This document shows, piece after piece, positions 1 through 7,997 of a stretch of DNA of 60,614 nt. Position 1 is the stretch's first letter. Each line of letters opens with the position of its first letter. The stretch spans positions 1 through 60,614 of the forward strand of contig JBAXGN010000015.1 of assembly GCA_037139415.1 (NCBI GenBank), in the 5' to 3' direction. This DNA comes from Verrucomicrobiota bacterium (lineage in GTDB: Bacteria; Verrucomicrobiota; Verrucomicrobiia; Limisphaerales; Fontisphaeraceae). A model generated the notes under the pieces. That model did no database searches and was not told the DNA's origin. It saw only the letters and a list, made by a program, of their open reading frames with translations. The position numbers and the translations under genes were made by a program.

Positions 1-1
1 G

Positions 2-2296
2 GCCAATCCGTATTTCGGCACCGTCGTTTCGGAGAGCGGCGGCGCCTACACTTGGGTCGAGAACAGCCACGAGTTTCGGCTGACGCCTTGGAACAACGAC
101 CCGGTTACGGACGCCACCGGGGAGGCCTTTTACATCCGGGACGAGCAGACGGGACAGTTCTGGTCGCCCACCCCGCTGCCCGCGCGCGGCGCGACGCCCT
201 ACGTCATCCGCCACGGTTTTGGCTATTCCGTGTTCGAGCACACCGAGAACGGCATTGCCTCCGAATTGACCGTGTATGTGGCCCTGGATGCGCCGGTGAA
301 GTTTGCGGTTTTGAAACTGCGCAATCTCTCCCGTCAGCCCCGCCAGCTTTCCGTCACCGGCTATTGGGAATGGGTGTTGGGAGATCTGCGCTCCAAAAGC
401 CTGTTGCACCTGCAAACCGAAATGGACCCCAAAACCGGGGCGCTCCTGGCGCGTAATCCTTACAACTCTGAGTTTGCCGAACGAATTGCGTTCATTGATG
501 TCAACGACGCCAACCGCACCTTCACGGGAGACCGCAAGGAGTTTCTCGGCCGCAACGGCAGCCTGTCCCATCCGGCGGCGCTCAAGCGCGTGCGGCTTTC
601 CGGAAAAATCGGGGCCGGGTTGGATTCCTGCGGCGCGGTGCAGGTCACTTGCGAAGTGCCGGACGGGCAGGAGCGCGAGATTATCTTCCGCCTCGGCGTC
701 GGGCGGAGCGCTGCGGAAGTGCAAACCTTAATTCGTCGTTTTCGCGGTGCTGACGCCAGCCATCTGGCGCTCGAAGGCGTCTGGCAGTATTGGAAGCAGA
801 CCCTCGGCGCGGTGCAGGTTGAAACTCCCGATCCGGCGGTGAATGTGTTGGCCAATGGCTGGCTCTTGTATCAGACTTTGAGTTGCCGGTTGTGGGGGCG
901 GACCGGGTTTTATCAATCTGGCGGGGCATACGGGTTTCGCGATCAATTGCAGGACGTGATGGCGCTGGTGCATGCCGCGCCGGCCCTTACACGTGAGCAT
1001 CTGGTGCGCGCGGCCGCCCATCAATTCCGCGAGGGGGATGTCCAGCATTGGTGGCATCCGCCAACGGGGCGCGGTGTGCGCACCCATTTCTCGGACGACT
1101 ATTTGTGGCTGCCTTACGCCACCTGCCGTTACGTCGGGTGCGTGGCGGACACCGGCGTGCTTGACGAGGCGATTCCCTTTCTCGAAGCCCGGACGGTCAA
1201 GCCGGAGGAGGACGCCTACTATGATTTGCCGAACCGCTCGGAGGATTCGGCGACGCTTTACCAGCATTGCGTGCGCGCGATTGAGCGCGGGTTGAGCTTC
1301 GGTGCGCACGGCTTGCCACTGATCGGCTGCGGGGATTGGAATGATGGCATGAACATGGTGGGTAAGGATGGACGCGGCGAAAGTGTCTGGCTGGCTTTCT
1401 TCCTCTACGATGTGCTGACGCAGTTTGAGGTGCTGGCGCGTGGCCACCACGATCCGGTCTTCGCCGAACGCTGTCTTGTGCAAGCCAGCCAACTGCGGCA
1501 AAACATCGAACAACATGCCTGGGACGGCCAGTGGTATCTGCGGGCCTGGTTCGATAACGGCGAACCGCTCGGTTCGCGGACCAATTCGGAGTGCCAGATT
1601 GATTCCGTGCCGCAAACGTGGTCGGTCCTCAGCGGAGCCGGGGATCCGCAGCGCTCACGGCAGGGCATGCAGTCGGTGCAGGAGCGACTCATTCATCGCG
1701 AGGCTGGCCTGATTCAAGTGCTGGATCCGCCGTTCGATCATTCCCACCTTAACCCGGGTTATATCAAAGGCTACATTCCGGGTGTTCGCGAGAATGGCGG
1801 CCAATACACCCATGCCGCGATCTGGACGGCCATGGCCTTCGCACAATTGGGAGAAAATGAAAAGGCCTGGGAGCTATTCGCGCTGCTGAATCCCATCCAC
1901 CATGGCACCACGCCGGCGCAAATCGCCACCTACAAGGTGGAGCCGTACGTCGTCGCGGCGGACGTTTACGCCGTCGAGCCGCATCAAGGCCGCGGTGGCT
2001 GGACCTGGTACACCGGGTCCGCCGGTTGGATGTATCGGCTGCTCCTGGAAACGCTGTTGGGCTTGAACCTGGAGGGAGAGCAATTGCGGTTGACCCCGCG
2101 TCTGCCGAAGGCTTGGCCCGCCTTCAAGATTCACTACCGCTATCGGCAAACGTCGTACCATATTACCGTCACCCGGCAACTCGGGGATCAGCCCACTACC
2201 GATCAACTTTCCCTCGACGGACAGGTGCTAACGGGGAATACGATTCCTTTGCGGGACGACCGCAGCGAACATCTGGTTGTGTTCAAAGTCCAATGA
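2..2296 (+). CDS. GH94-family glycoside phosphorylase / cyclic beta-glucan synthase-like C-terminal module (5' partial)
   Basis: The reading frame is open from base 2, so the start lies upstream of the window; 764 residues remain. The N-terminal part (NPYFGTVVSE, LTPWNNDP) is the beta-sandwich of family GH94, and the rest is its (alpha/alpha)6 barrel. QSGGAYGFRDQLQD and GDWNDGMN are visible; the Asp in the latter is the general acid of this family. PGVRENGGQYTHAA is also typical. GH94 enzymes phosphorolyse beta-glucosidic bonds (cellobiose, chitobiose), and the same module forms the C-terminus of cyclic beta-1,2-glucan synthases (NdvB/Chv type). The sequence resembles the NdvB tail more than short cellobiose phosphorylases, but the missing upstream part would decide this. 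A link to periplasmic glucan and osmotic adaptation would fit the neighbourhood, but is inference. Confidence 0.85.
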   Translation, partial: ANPYFGTVVSESGGAYTWVENSHEFRLTPWNNDPVTDATGEAFYIRDEQTGQFWSPTPLPARGATPYVIRHGFGYSVFEHTENGIASELTVYVALDAPVKFAVLKLRNLSRQPRQLSVTGYWEWVLGDLRSKSLLHLQTEMDPKTGALLARNPYNSEFAERIAFIDVNDANRTFTGDRKEFLGRNGSLSHPAALKRVRLSGKIGAGLDSCGAVQVTCEVPDGQEREIIFRLGVGRSAAEVQTLIRRFRGADASHLALEGVWQYWKQTLGAVQVETPDPAVNVLANGWLLYQTLSCRLWGRTGFYQSGGAYGFRDQLQDVMALVHAAPALTREHLVRAAAHQFREGDVQHWWHPPTGRGVRTHFSDDYLWLPYATCRYVGCVADTGVLDEAIPFLEARTVKPEEDAYYDLPNRSEDSATLYQHCVRAIERGLSFGAHGLPLIGCGDWNDGMNMVGKDGRGESVWLAFFLYDVLTQFEVLARGHHDPVFAERCLVQASQLRQNIEQHAWDGQWYLRAWFDNGEPLGSRTNSECQIDSVPQTWSVLSGAGDPQRSRQGMQSVQERLIHREAGLIQVLDPPFDHSHLNPGYIKGYIPGVRENGGQYTHAAIWTAMAFAQLGENEKAWELFALLNPIHHGTTPAQIATYKVEPYVVAADVYAVEPHQGRGGWTWYTGSAGWMYRLLLETLLGLNLEGEQLRLTPRLPKAWPAFKIHYRYRQTSYHITVTRQLGDQPTTDQLSLDGQVLTGNTIPLRDDRSEHLVVFKVQ

Positions 2297-2360
2297 CCAT
2301 CGCTGATGCTGGCAGCAGACTTCGGCAGGGCCCCGCACTCATCTCTCTGGCCAAACTCAA

Positions 2361-2405
2361 GTAGGGTTACACCCCATAGCAAAGACCTGCCGGAAGGCCT
2401 ATTGT
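2361..2405 (+). promoter_or_regulatory. Palindromic stress-regulon promoter P1
   Basis: GTAGGGTTACACCCCATAGC (2361-2380) has inverted arms TAGGGT/ACCCCA around TAC. It is followed after exactly 19 nt by TATTGT (2400-2405), read as the -10. The inferred transcript starts near 2412, about 80 nt before the lipoprotein gene at 2493. One of twelve copies with the same geometry. Confidence 0.75.
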
Positions 2406-2492
2406 AAAAGGTTCAAACGTATGAAATCGAACAAACACTTTCAGGGTTAGAATGCGTTGAAGGACGCGCTCTGAAGTGGGGAAGATAATTTT

Positions 2493-2906
2493 ATGAATCG
2501 AACAAAGTACTCAAAAATCGGATTGGTATCAGGCGTTGTGCTCTTGGGAACCCTGACCGGATGCATCGGCTACGTGGATGGAACACGCGCCAGGCGTGTG
2601 TATGTACAGCCCCCATCGGTTCAGGTGGAGACCGGGGTCATGGTGCAGGATGACTATGTGTATTATCCTGGTTACGAGGTGTATTACAGCAGCAACCGGC
2701 GTCAATACGTATATTTGGAAGGTAATGCGTGGGTATGGCGACCCGCGCCACCGCGGGTCTCGGTGGACGTGCTGTTTGCCTCGCCGTCGATCCGGCTTGG
2801 CTTCCACGACTCCCCGGCACTTCATCACACAACGGTGGTCCGGCAGTACCCGAGGCATTGGGCACCACCGGGATCGGGCCGTGGTCACAAGGGTGGCCGC
2901 GATTAA
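2493..2906 (+). CDS. Small predicted lipoprotein
   Basis: This 137-residue protein has a type II signal peptide: MNRTKYSK, a hydrophobic stretch, then the lipobox LTGC with Cys23 as the predicted lipidation site. The mature part is rich in Tyr, Val and Pro (VYYPGYEVYYSS, YVYLEGNAWVWRP), like small outer-membrane lipoproteins of the stress islands of soil bacteria. It ends in a basic Gly/Arg/His tail (GRGHKGGRD). No catalytic motif is visible and the function is unknown. It is the only gene between promoters P1 and P2, so it is probably monocistronic and under the shared palindromic element. Identification as a lipoprotein is secure; a role in envelope stress is inferred from context. Confidence 0.8.
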   Translation: MNRTKYSKIGLVSGVVLLGTLTGCIGYVDGTRARRVYVQPPSVQVETGVMVQDDYVYYPGYEVYYSSNRRQYVYLEGNAWVWRPAPPRVSVDVLFASPSIRLGFHDSPALHHTTVVRQYPRHWAPPGSGRGHKGGRD

Positions 2907-2926
2907 AACCACGTTCAAAATCGAAG

Positions 2927-2971
2927 GTAGGGTTACACCCTATTGTGCGGCGACTGCCCAGGGCGTAGTGT
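2927..2971 (+). promoter_or_regulatory. Palindromic stress-regulon promoter P2 (perfectly symmetric variant)
   Basis: GTAGGGTTACACCC at 2927-2940 continues as TATTGT instead of CATAGC. The palindrome becomes TAGGGT-TAC-ACCCTA, perfectly symmetric because the right-arm C is T, matching the left-arm A. After 19 nt comes TAGTGT (2966-2971). The gene at 3013 follows. Confidence 0.7.
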
Positions 2972-3012
2972 GGATATATTAGGTAATACAAAATTTTTAA
3001 TTTTCTAAAAAC

Positions 3013-4224
3013 ATGAAGAATAATGTAAAAAGCAGTAAACTGGCTAAAACTTTAAAGGAAATGGGATGGCTGATCGCCTGCGGCGCCTTGGGGTTTAATG
3101 CACTCGCCGCAGAACCACCTTCCCATGAACAATTTCGCGCAAAGCAACGATCGGTATTCATCATTGACATGCCGGTCAAGGATTCGCAAAACCAAAAACT
3201 GGGGCGGATCACGGATCTCGCCCTGGACTTGGAACAGGGACGCTTGGTGGAGGTGCTCGTCACCTCAGGCGGCTTTCTGGGTTTTGGCCAAAGGACTGTC
3301 GCCGTGCCACCCGGAGCATTTACGCGCGACGCAGCAGGTAATGGATTCCACCTGAACGTGGACCGGGAGATGTACCAGGCCGCGCCAGATTTCAAAATAT
3401 CAAAGTGGGCCGAGGAATGCCAGAGTTTGCCCGTGGCGAAAAATTATCGTTTCTTCGGTCAGGAACCATATTTCGCCGCCGACGGCGCGAATACCAAGTC
3501 TGGCAACACGGACACCGAGCCGTTAGGCTATGTCCAAAGCGCCAGCAAACTACTGCACTTCCCCGTCAGAAACCTGCAAAACGAGCCGCTTGGGGTCATC
3601 GACACCTTCCAGTGCGACCTGACGAGTGGCCGGGTCTTCCACCTGATCGTCCTATCGGCCGGATTTCCCCAAACCAGGAGCGTCATTCCGGCGAGTGCGC
3701 TACGCTTCAATGCCGCTCACGACGCGCTGCAACTGGATATGACTCTGCAGGCGTTCAAAAACGAGCCGCGGTTCAAGTGGACCGATCGTGACAGTGGGGA
3801 CTTCCGGCAGGAAACTTACTCCAATGCGAAAGTGGCGGCTAATGATGGGGTTAATACGCGACAAAATGTTCATGAAGGGACCGTTAACAGCTATATTCCG
3901 CTCGGGCAGGGTGCCAGTTTTGCCGATGTGGACATCACCTACCGGATTTATGCGGCTATGCGGGCCGACGTCAGCCTGTCACAAAACGCCCAGAACGTGG
4001 AGGTCGGCACCCTCAACCGCCGAATTACCCTGCGCGGACATGTCAACACAGCCGCGGGGAAACGGGTCATCGGCGAAATCGCAGGCAAGATTGGGCGACC
4101 GGAGAACGTGAGTAACCTGCTGGAAGTGAGGCTGGATCCAGGCACGATTAACTTGGCTGACCAAGAGGCCAGTCAGAATCGAGATGCTTCATTCTTAAAG
4201 AAGAAATACATCGGCGACAAATAA
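3013..4224 (+). CDS. Exported protein with two PRC-barrel regions and a C-terminal BON-like domain
   Basis: This 403-residue protein starts with a Sec signal peptide (hydrophobic LIACGALGFNALA, predicted cleavage near ALAA-EPPS). Residues about 48-100 (FIIDMPVKDSQNQKLGRI) and 175-235 (FPVRNLQNEPLGVID) look like PRC-barrel beta-barrels, small surface-binding modules. Residues about 315-380 (ITYRIYAAMRADVS, ITLRGHVNTAAGKRVIGEIA) resemble a BON domain, which associates with membranes and phospholipid and is common in osmotic-stress proteins. The domain calls come from motif resemblance. Its own promoter P2 lies 86 nt upstream. It probably acts in the periplasm or on the envelope; the ligand is unknown. 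Confidence 0.75.
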   Translation: MKNNVKSSKLAKTLKEMGWLIACGALGFNALAAEPPSHEQFRAKQRSVFIIDMPVKDSQNQKLGRITDLALDLEQGRLVEVLVTSGGFLGFGQRTVAVPPGAFTRDAAGNGFHLNVDREMYQAAPDFKISKWAEECQSLPVAKNYRFFGQEPYFAADGANTKSGNTDTEPLGYVQSASKLLHFPVRNLQNEPLGVIDTFQCDLTSGRVFHLIVLSAGFPQTRSVIPASALRFNAAHDALQLDMTLQAFKNEPRFKWTDRDSGDFRQETYSNAKVAANDGVNTRQNVHEGTVNSYIPLGQGASFADVDITYRIYAAMRADVSLSQNAQNVEVGTLNRRITLRGHVNTAAGKRVIGEIAGKIGRPENVSNLLEVRLDPGTINLADQEASQNRDASFLKKKYIGDK

Positions 4225-4319
4225 CACCCTCACAGAGAAGAGTGAACGCGAGCGTGCAAGGTGCGCCTGTTTAATAATTTTATCGGAATAACCAAAACGA
4301 AACAACCAACCAAAAATAT

Positions 4320-6272
4320 ATGGCAAAAGTACTCGGCATTGATTTAGGAACAACCAACTCCTGCATGGCGGTCATTGAAGGCGGCGAGCCGGCGGTGATC
4401 GAAAACTCGGAAGGCAAACGCACGACGCCTTCGGTGGTGGCATTCACCAAAACCGGTGATCGGCTCGTGGGAGAGGCCGCCAAACGGCAGGCCGTGACCA
4501 ACTCCCGCAACACGATCTATTCGATCAAGCGGTTTATGGGGCGCAAATTCGACGAAGTGCAGGAAGAAATCAAACGTGTCCCCTATAAAGTCGTCCGAGC
4601 CGCCAACGGTGACGCCGCCGTGGAAGTGGAAGTGGACGGCAAGCCCAAGCAATTCACCCCGCCGGAAATTTCGGCCATGATTCTCGCAAAACTCAAAACA
4701 GATGCCGAAACGCGGCTGGGGGAAAAGATCACCCAAGCGGTGATCACCACCCCGGCCTATTTCAATGACGCGCAACGGCAAGCCACGAAGGATGCCGGAC
4801 GGATTGCGGGGCTCGAAGTGCTCCGCATTATCAACGAGCCCACCGCCGCCTCCCTGGCTTATGGTCTGGAAAAAAAGAAAGATGAAAAAATCGCCGTTTA
4901 CGACCTCGGCGGCGGCACCTTCGATATTTCGGTGCTGGAACTTGGCGACGGCGTGTTCCAAGTCAAAGCGACGAACGGTGATACGCACCTTGGCGGGGAC
5001 GACTGGGATAATCGCCTCATGGATTGGATGCTAGACGAGTTCAAACGGGATCAAGGGATGGATTTGCGCAAGCATCCGGATGCCTTGCAACGCATCAAGG
5101 AAGAGGCGGAAAAAGCCAAGATCGCCCTCTCCAGCGCGCTGCAATACGATATTAACCTGCCGTTCATCACCGCCGACGCCAGTGGTCCCAAGCATCTCAG
5201 CCTGAAACTCACGCGCGCCAAGATGGAGCAGCTCTGTGAGGCGTTGTTTGAGCGCACGATCGCGCCAGTGAAAGCGTGTTTAAAGGACGCTGACATCGCG
5301 GCCGCGAAAATTGATGAATTAGTGTTGGTCGGGGGCATGACCCGGATGCCACGGGTGGTCGAAACGGCGCATACGCTGGTCAATAAGCCGCCGCATCAGG
5401 GCGTCAACCCGGATGAGGTTGTGGCGGTGGGCGCCGCGATCCAGGCGGGCGTGCTCAAAGGCGAGGTCAAGGACGTGGTGTTACTCGATGTGACGCCGCT
5501 GTCGCTTGGCATTGAAACACTGGGCGGGATATTCACCAAGCTGATTGAGCGCAATACTACCATCCCGTGCCGCAAGTCCCAAACCTTCTCCACCGCCGCG
5601 GACAACCAGTCCGGTGTGGAAATTCATGTTTTGCAGGGTGAACGCCAGTTTGCGCGCGACAGCAAGACCATTGGCAAATTCAAACTCGAGGACATTCCGC
5701 CCGCCCCGCGAGGCGTACCGCAAATCGAAGTCGGGTTTGACATTGATGCCAATGGCATTCTGCATGTCGGCGCCAAAGACTTGGGAACCGGCAAGGAGCA
5801 GAAGATCACCATTACGGCCAGCAGCGGTCTCTCCAAGGCGGAGATCGAAAAGATGCGCCAGGATGGGGAACTCCATGCTGAAGAAGACCGGAAGCGGAAG
5901 GAAGAACTTGAAGCGCGCAATGAGGCTGAAAACGCCGTGTATCGCACGGAAAAACTGTTGAAGGATAATCAGGCTAAAATTTCCGATGCCAACCGGAACA
6001 AAATCGAAGCCGCCCTGAACGAGGTGAAGGAAGCCCTCAAGGGCAGCGACGCTGCCGCCCTCAAGACGGTCAGTGAAAAGCTGAACGAAACCTGGCAGGC
6101 GGTTTCGACGGAGCTGTATCAGGCCGCTTCAGAAAAGGCCCACGCGAGCCAGGGCCCGACCGGCAGCCAACCTGGACCGCAGCCGGAAACGAGCGGCGCA
6201 CCGGAAGGTGGCAAGAAAGCGGATGGCCCGATCATTGATGCGGAAGTGGTGGATGACAAGAAAGCGGCGTAA
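4320..6272 (+). CDS. dnaK: Chaperone DnaK (Hsp70)
   Basis: This 650-residue protein has the usual full length. The nucleotide-binding domain begins with [10 protein letters not shown] and carries [15 protein letters not shown], the phosphate loop DLGGGTFD and VGGMTRMP. The substrate-binding domain contains [16 protein letters not shown], and the C-terminal tail ends IIDAEVVDD. DnaK is an ATP-driven chaperone that works with DnaJ and GrpE, whose genes lie 30 kb downstream (36506 and 37044) rather than alongside. The leader is A/C-rich without a Shine-Dalgarno sequence (AACCAACCAAAAATAT before ATG). Neither the palindromic stress element nor a CIRCE inverted repeat was found in the 95 nt upstream, so its regulation may differ from its neighbours. 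It may be one of several dnaK copies in the genome. Confidence 0.97.
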   Translation: MAKVLGIDLGTTNSCMAVIEGGEPAVIENSEGKRTTPSVVAFTKTGDRLVGEAAKRQAVTNSRNTIYSIKRFMGRKFDEVQEEIKRVPYKVVRAANGDAAVEVEVDGKPKQFTPPEISAMILAKLKTDAETRLGEKITQAVITTPAYFNDAQRQATKDAGRIAGLEVLRIINEPTAASLAYGLEKKKDEKIAVYDLGGGTFDISVLELGDGVFQVKATNGDTHLGGDDWDNRLMDWMLDEFKRDQGMDLRKHPDALQRIKEEAEKAKIALSSALQYDINLPFITADASGPKHLSLKLTRAKMEQLCEALFERTIAPVKACLKDADIAAAKIDELVLVGGMTRMPRVVETAHTLVNKPPHQGVNPDEVVAVGAAIQAGVLKGEVKDVVLLDVTPLSLGIETLGGIFTKLIERNTTIPCRKSQTFSTAADNQSGVEIHVLQGERQFARDSKTIGKFKLEDIPPAPRGVPQIEVGFDIDANGILHVGAKDLGTGKEQKITITASSGLSKAEIEKMRQDGELHAEEDRKRKEELEARNEAENAVYRTEKLLKDNQAKISDANRNKIEAALNEVKEALKGSDAAALKTVSEKLNETWQAVSTELYQAASEKAHASQGPTGSQPGPQPETSGAPEGGKKADGPIIDAEVVDDKKAA

Positions 6273-6310
6273 GGGGATGGGATTACCTACCGCATAACCG
6301 GCGGATATTT

Positions 6311-6336
6311 CCGGCGCGCACAATCATGCGCGCCGG
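6311..6336 (+). terminator. Strong hairpin after dnaK
   Basis: CCGGCGCGCA (6311-6320) and TGCGCGCCGG (6327-6336) are perfect 10-bp inverted arms around a 6-nt loop, 38 nt after the dnaK stop. No clear U-run follows, so it may be a U-less terminator or an mRNA 3'-stabilising stem. It sits just before the start of the next lipoprotein gene. Confidence 0.55.
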
Positions 6337-6357
6337 ATTCAATAGACTTGTTTGACA

Positions 6358-6870
6358 ATGAAAAATAATCGACATGCGGGTTCAGAGGCGCGGCTGGTTG
6401 CTCCAGAGCACGATTGGGCTCGCATTCAAAAGCACCTGGCGCTTGTCGCGCTCCTGGCAGTCGCTGCGCTGGCCAGCGGTTGTGCCGCAGTGGCTGCGTT
6501 GCCCGTGGCGTCGCTGATCGGGTCACCCAATGCGTCGTCCCTGGAGATTCACACTCAGACCGACATCCGGTTGCAAGCGGCGAATTTCGTGGTGACCAAA
6601 ACCAACGTAATCGGAGAAAGCAAAGGGTTTTCGCTGCTTGGTATTCTGACGATTGTCCCTGCAAAATTTACTACCGCGATGAACCGGCTTTACACGCAGG
6701 CCGAAATGCAACCGGGGAGGGCGCAGACGCTGGCGAACCTGATCTTGGAAAAAAACAGTGCGTATTACATTCTATTTTCCTTTCCGCGAACCGTGGTCCG
6801 TGCCGACGTTATCGAGTTTATTCCGGCAAACACCACGAATCCCCCTTCACAGCCGCAGTTGACTGAGTAG
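6358..6870 (+). CDS. Predicted lipoprotein (DUF6567-like)
   Basis: This 170-residue protein has a long N-terminal extension (about 25 residues), then a hydrophobic segment ending in a lipobox-like ALASGC, with Cys near residue 43. The conserved part (KGFSLLGILTIVPA, MNRLYTQAEMQPGRAQTLANLILEK, then a beta-rich end with VVRADVIEF) resembles small lipoproteins of the DUF6567 type, whose function is unknown; this assignment is from memory of the pattern. ATG 6358 is preferred over the in-frame TTG two codons upstream. No palindromic promoter precedes it. It may be co-transcribed with dnaK by readthrough of the 6311-6336 hairpin. Confidence 0.75.
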   Translation: MKNNRHAGSEARLVAPEHDWARIQKHLALVALLAVAALASGCAAVAALPVASLIGSPNASSLEIHTQTDIRLQAANFVVTKTNVIGESKGFSLLGILTIVPAKFTTAMNRLYTQAEMQPGRAQTLANLILEKNSAYYILFSFPRTVVRADVIEFIPANTTNPPSQPQLTE

Positions 6871-7026
6871 TCAAAGGGTAAATTGAGAGGAATCATGCTT
6901 CCGGGTTGTGGGTGTGACGGAGAAAAACTTTAGTCGGAAGATCCGGCGAAACGTAGCGGTAGTGCCGTCGTCTTTGTCAAAACTCCAGGTTACATCTTTG
7001 CGTGTGCCTATCCGCTGCACGTCAAA

Positions 7027-7072
7027 TGGGGTCAACACCCCATAGCGATCAGATGGCCTCGGCGCGTATTAT
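7027..7072 (+). promoter_or_regulatory. Palindromic stress-regulon promoter P3
   Basis: TGGGGTCAACACCCCATAGC (7027-7046) is the 16-nt palindrome variant (TGGGGT.AA.ACCCCA). TATTAT (7067-7072) follows after 20 nt. The inferred start near 7079 lies downstream of the longest possible ORF start (7073), which supports the later ATG at 7190. The 155 nt between the upstream lipoprotein stop and this site hold nothing recognisable. Confidence 0.7.
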
Positions 7073-7078
7073 ATGGGT

Positions 7079-7112
7079 ATTGGGATCAGAAGACTTTTTC
7101 CCAGAGGGGAAA
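7079..7112 (+). promoter_or_regulatory. Conserved 5' leader element with hairpin (copy 1)
   Basis: ATTGGGATCAGAAG (7079-7092) is followed by a stem of TTTTCCC-type and GGGGAAA arms (7096-7112, 3-nt loop). The same 14-mer and an analogous stem occur at 15613-15647 downstream of P4, and the weaker similarity continues to both start codons. It begins at the inferred transcript start, so it is probably a transcribed leader element. Confidence 0.5.
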
Positions 7113-7189
7113 CTCGGGGACACATGGAATCAGAGGTGTCGTTGTCTGGTTTCGATGGCAGCTCGCGCAATAAACAAAAGGAATTAATT

Positions 7190-7900
7190 ATGTTACAAAG
7201 TATCAAGCAGTTATACGGTGTCAAACTCGGTGCGACCGATGGTGAAATTGGCCACATCAAGGATTGCTATTTTGACGATCAAACCTGGGCGGTTCGGTAT
7301 GTGGTCGCGGACACGGGTTCCTGGTTATTAGGGCGACAAGTGCTTCTCTCGCCCTATGCCTTCGGCAAGTTTTATCAGGCGGGGAAACTTCTGTTGGCGA
7401 ACCTGACCCGGAAACAGATTGAGAATAGCCCTTCCATTGAGTCGCATAAACCGGTGTCGCGACAGTACGAAGAAGAATATTATCGGTATTACAGTTGGCC
7501 CTATTACTGGGAAGGTACCGGGCTGTGGGGCACAAGCGGATATCCGATGTTGGAGGTGGCACCTCCGCTAGCGGCCGCACCGGATGGCGAAACCAGCCCG
7601 CAACCCGAACGCGCCGATGCGCATTTACGCAGCACGCAAGCGGTGAACGGCTACCGCCTGGAAGCAACAGATGGGCCAGTCGGTCATGTGTGTGACTTTA
7701 TGATGGACGACCAGAACTGGGCGATACGTCAACTCGTCATCAAAACCGGGCACCGACTTTCTGGAAAAGAGGTGCTGATCACGACCAAAAACGTGACCCG
7801 GATCAGCTATGAAGAATCCACCGTGTTTGTAAGTTCAACTGCGGCGGAGGTTGAGCAAAGTCCTGAACACCATTTAGTTCCAGTCGGTGTGACCAGTTGA
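7190..7900 (+). CDS. Two-PRC-barrel protein (cytoplasmic)
   Basis: This 236-residue protein has two PRC-barrel domains: residues 4-80 (LYGVKLGATDGEIGHIKDCYFDD, ending GRQVLLSPYA) and about 147-215 (VNGYRLEATDGPVGHVCDFMMDD, ending GKEVLITTKNV). The linker is rich in Tyr and Trp. No signal peptide is seen. PRC-barrels bind partner proteins or RNA; in this family, common in soil bacteria, the role is unknown. ATG 7190 is chosen because AAAGGA lies just upstream and the inferred transcript begins after the alternative upstream start. It is a close paralogue of the gene at 17565. It is first in the P3 unit, with the kinase genes starting 97 nt downstream, so it may be co-expressed with them. Confidence 0.85.
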   Translation: MLQSIKQLYGVKLGATDGEIGHIKDCYFDDQTWAVRYVVADTGSWLLGRQVLLSPYAFGKFYQAGKLLLANLTRKQIENSPSIESHKPVSRQYEEEYYRYYSWPYYWEGTGLWGTSGYPMLEVAPPLAAAPDGETSPQPERADAHLRSTQAVNGYRLEATDGPVGHVCDFMMDDQNWAIRQLVIKTGHRLSGKEVLITTKNVTRISYEESTVFVSSTAAEVEQSPEHHLVPVGVTS

Positions 7901-7997
7901 CGTCGTCGGAAAAAATCCACCACAAATACACATAAACAAATTCGCAGTACGCTGCAGATTCACCACGATCTCTCGTTCCACCAGGGGGGCATGATGA

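Noticed and set aside
728-1615. 295-residue open frame on the - strand inside the GH94 gene
   Set aside because: It lies opposite a well-supported gene with family motifs and shows no motif of its own; it is a shadow of GC-rich coding DNA.
4225-4319. CIRCE or other heat-shock inverted repeat before dnaK
   Set aside because: The 95 nt were read for a TTAGCACTC/GAGTGCTAA pair and for the palindromic stress element; neither is present.
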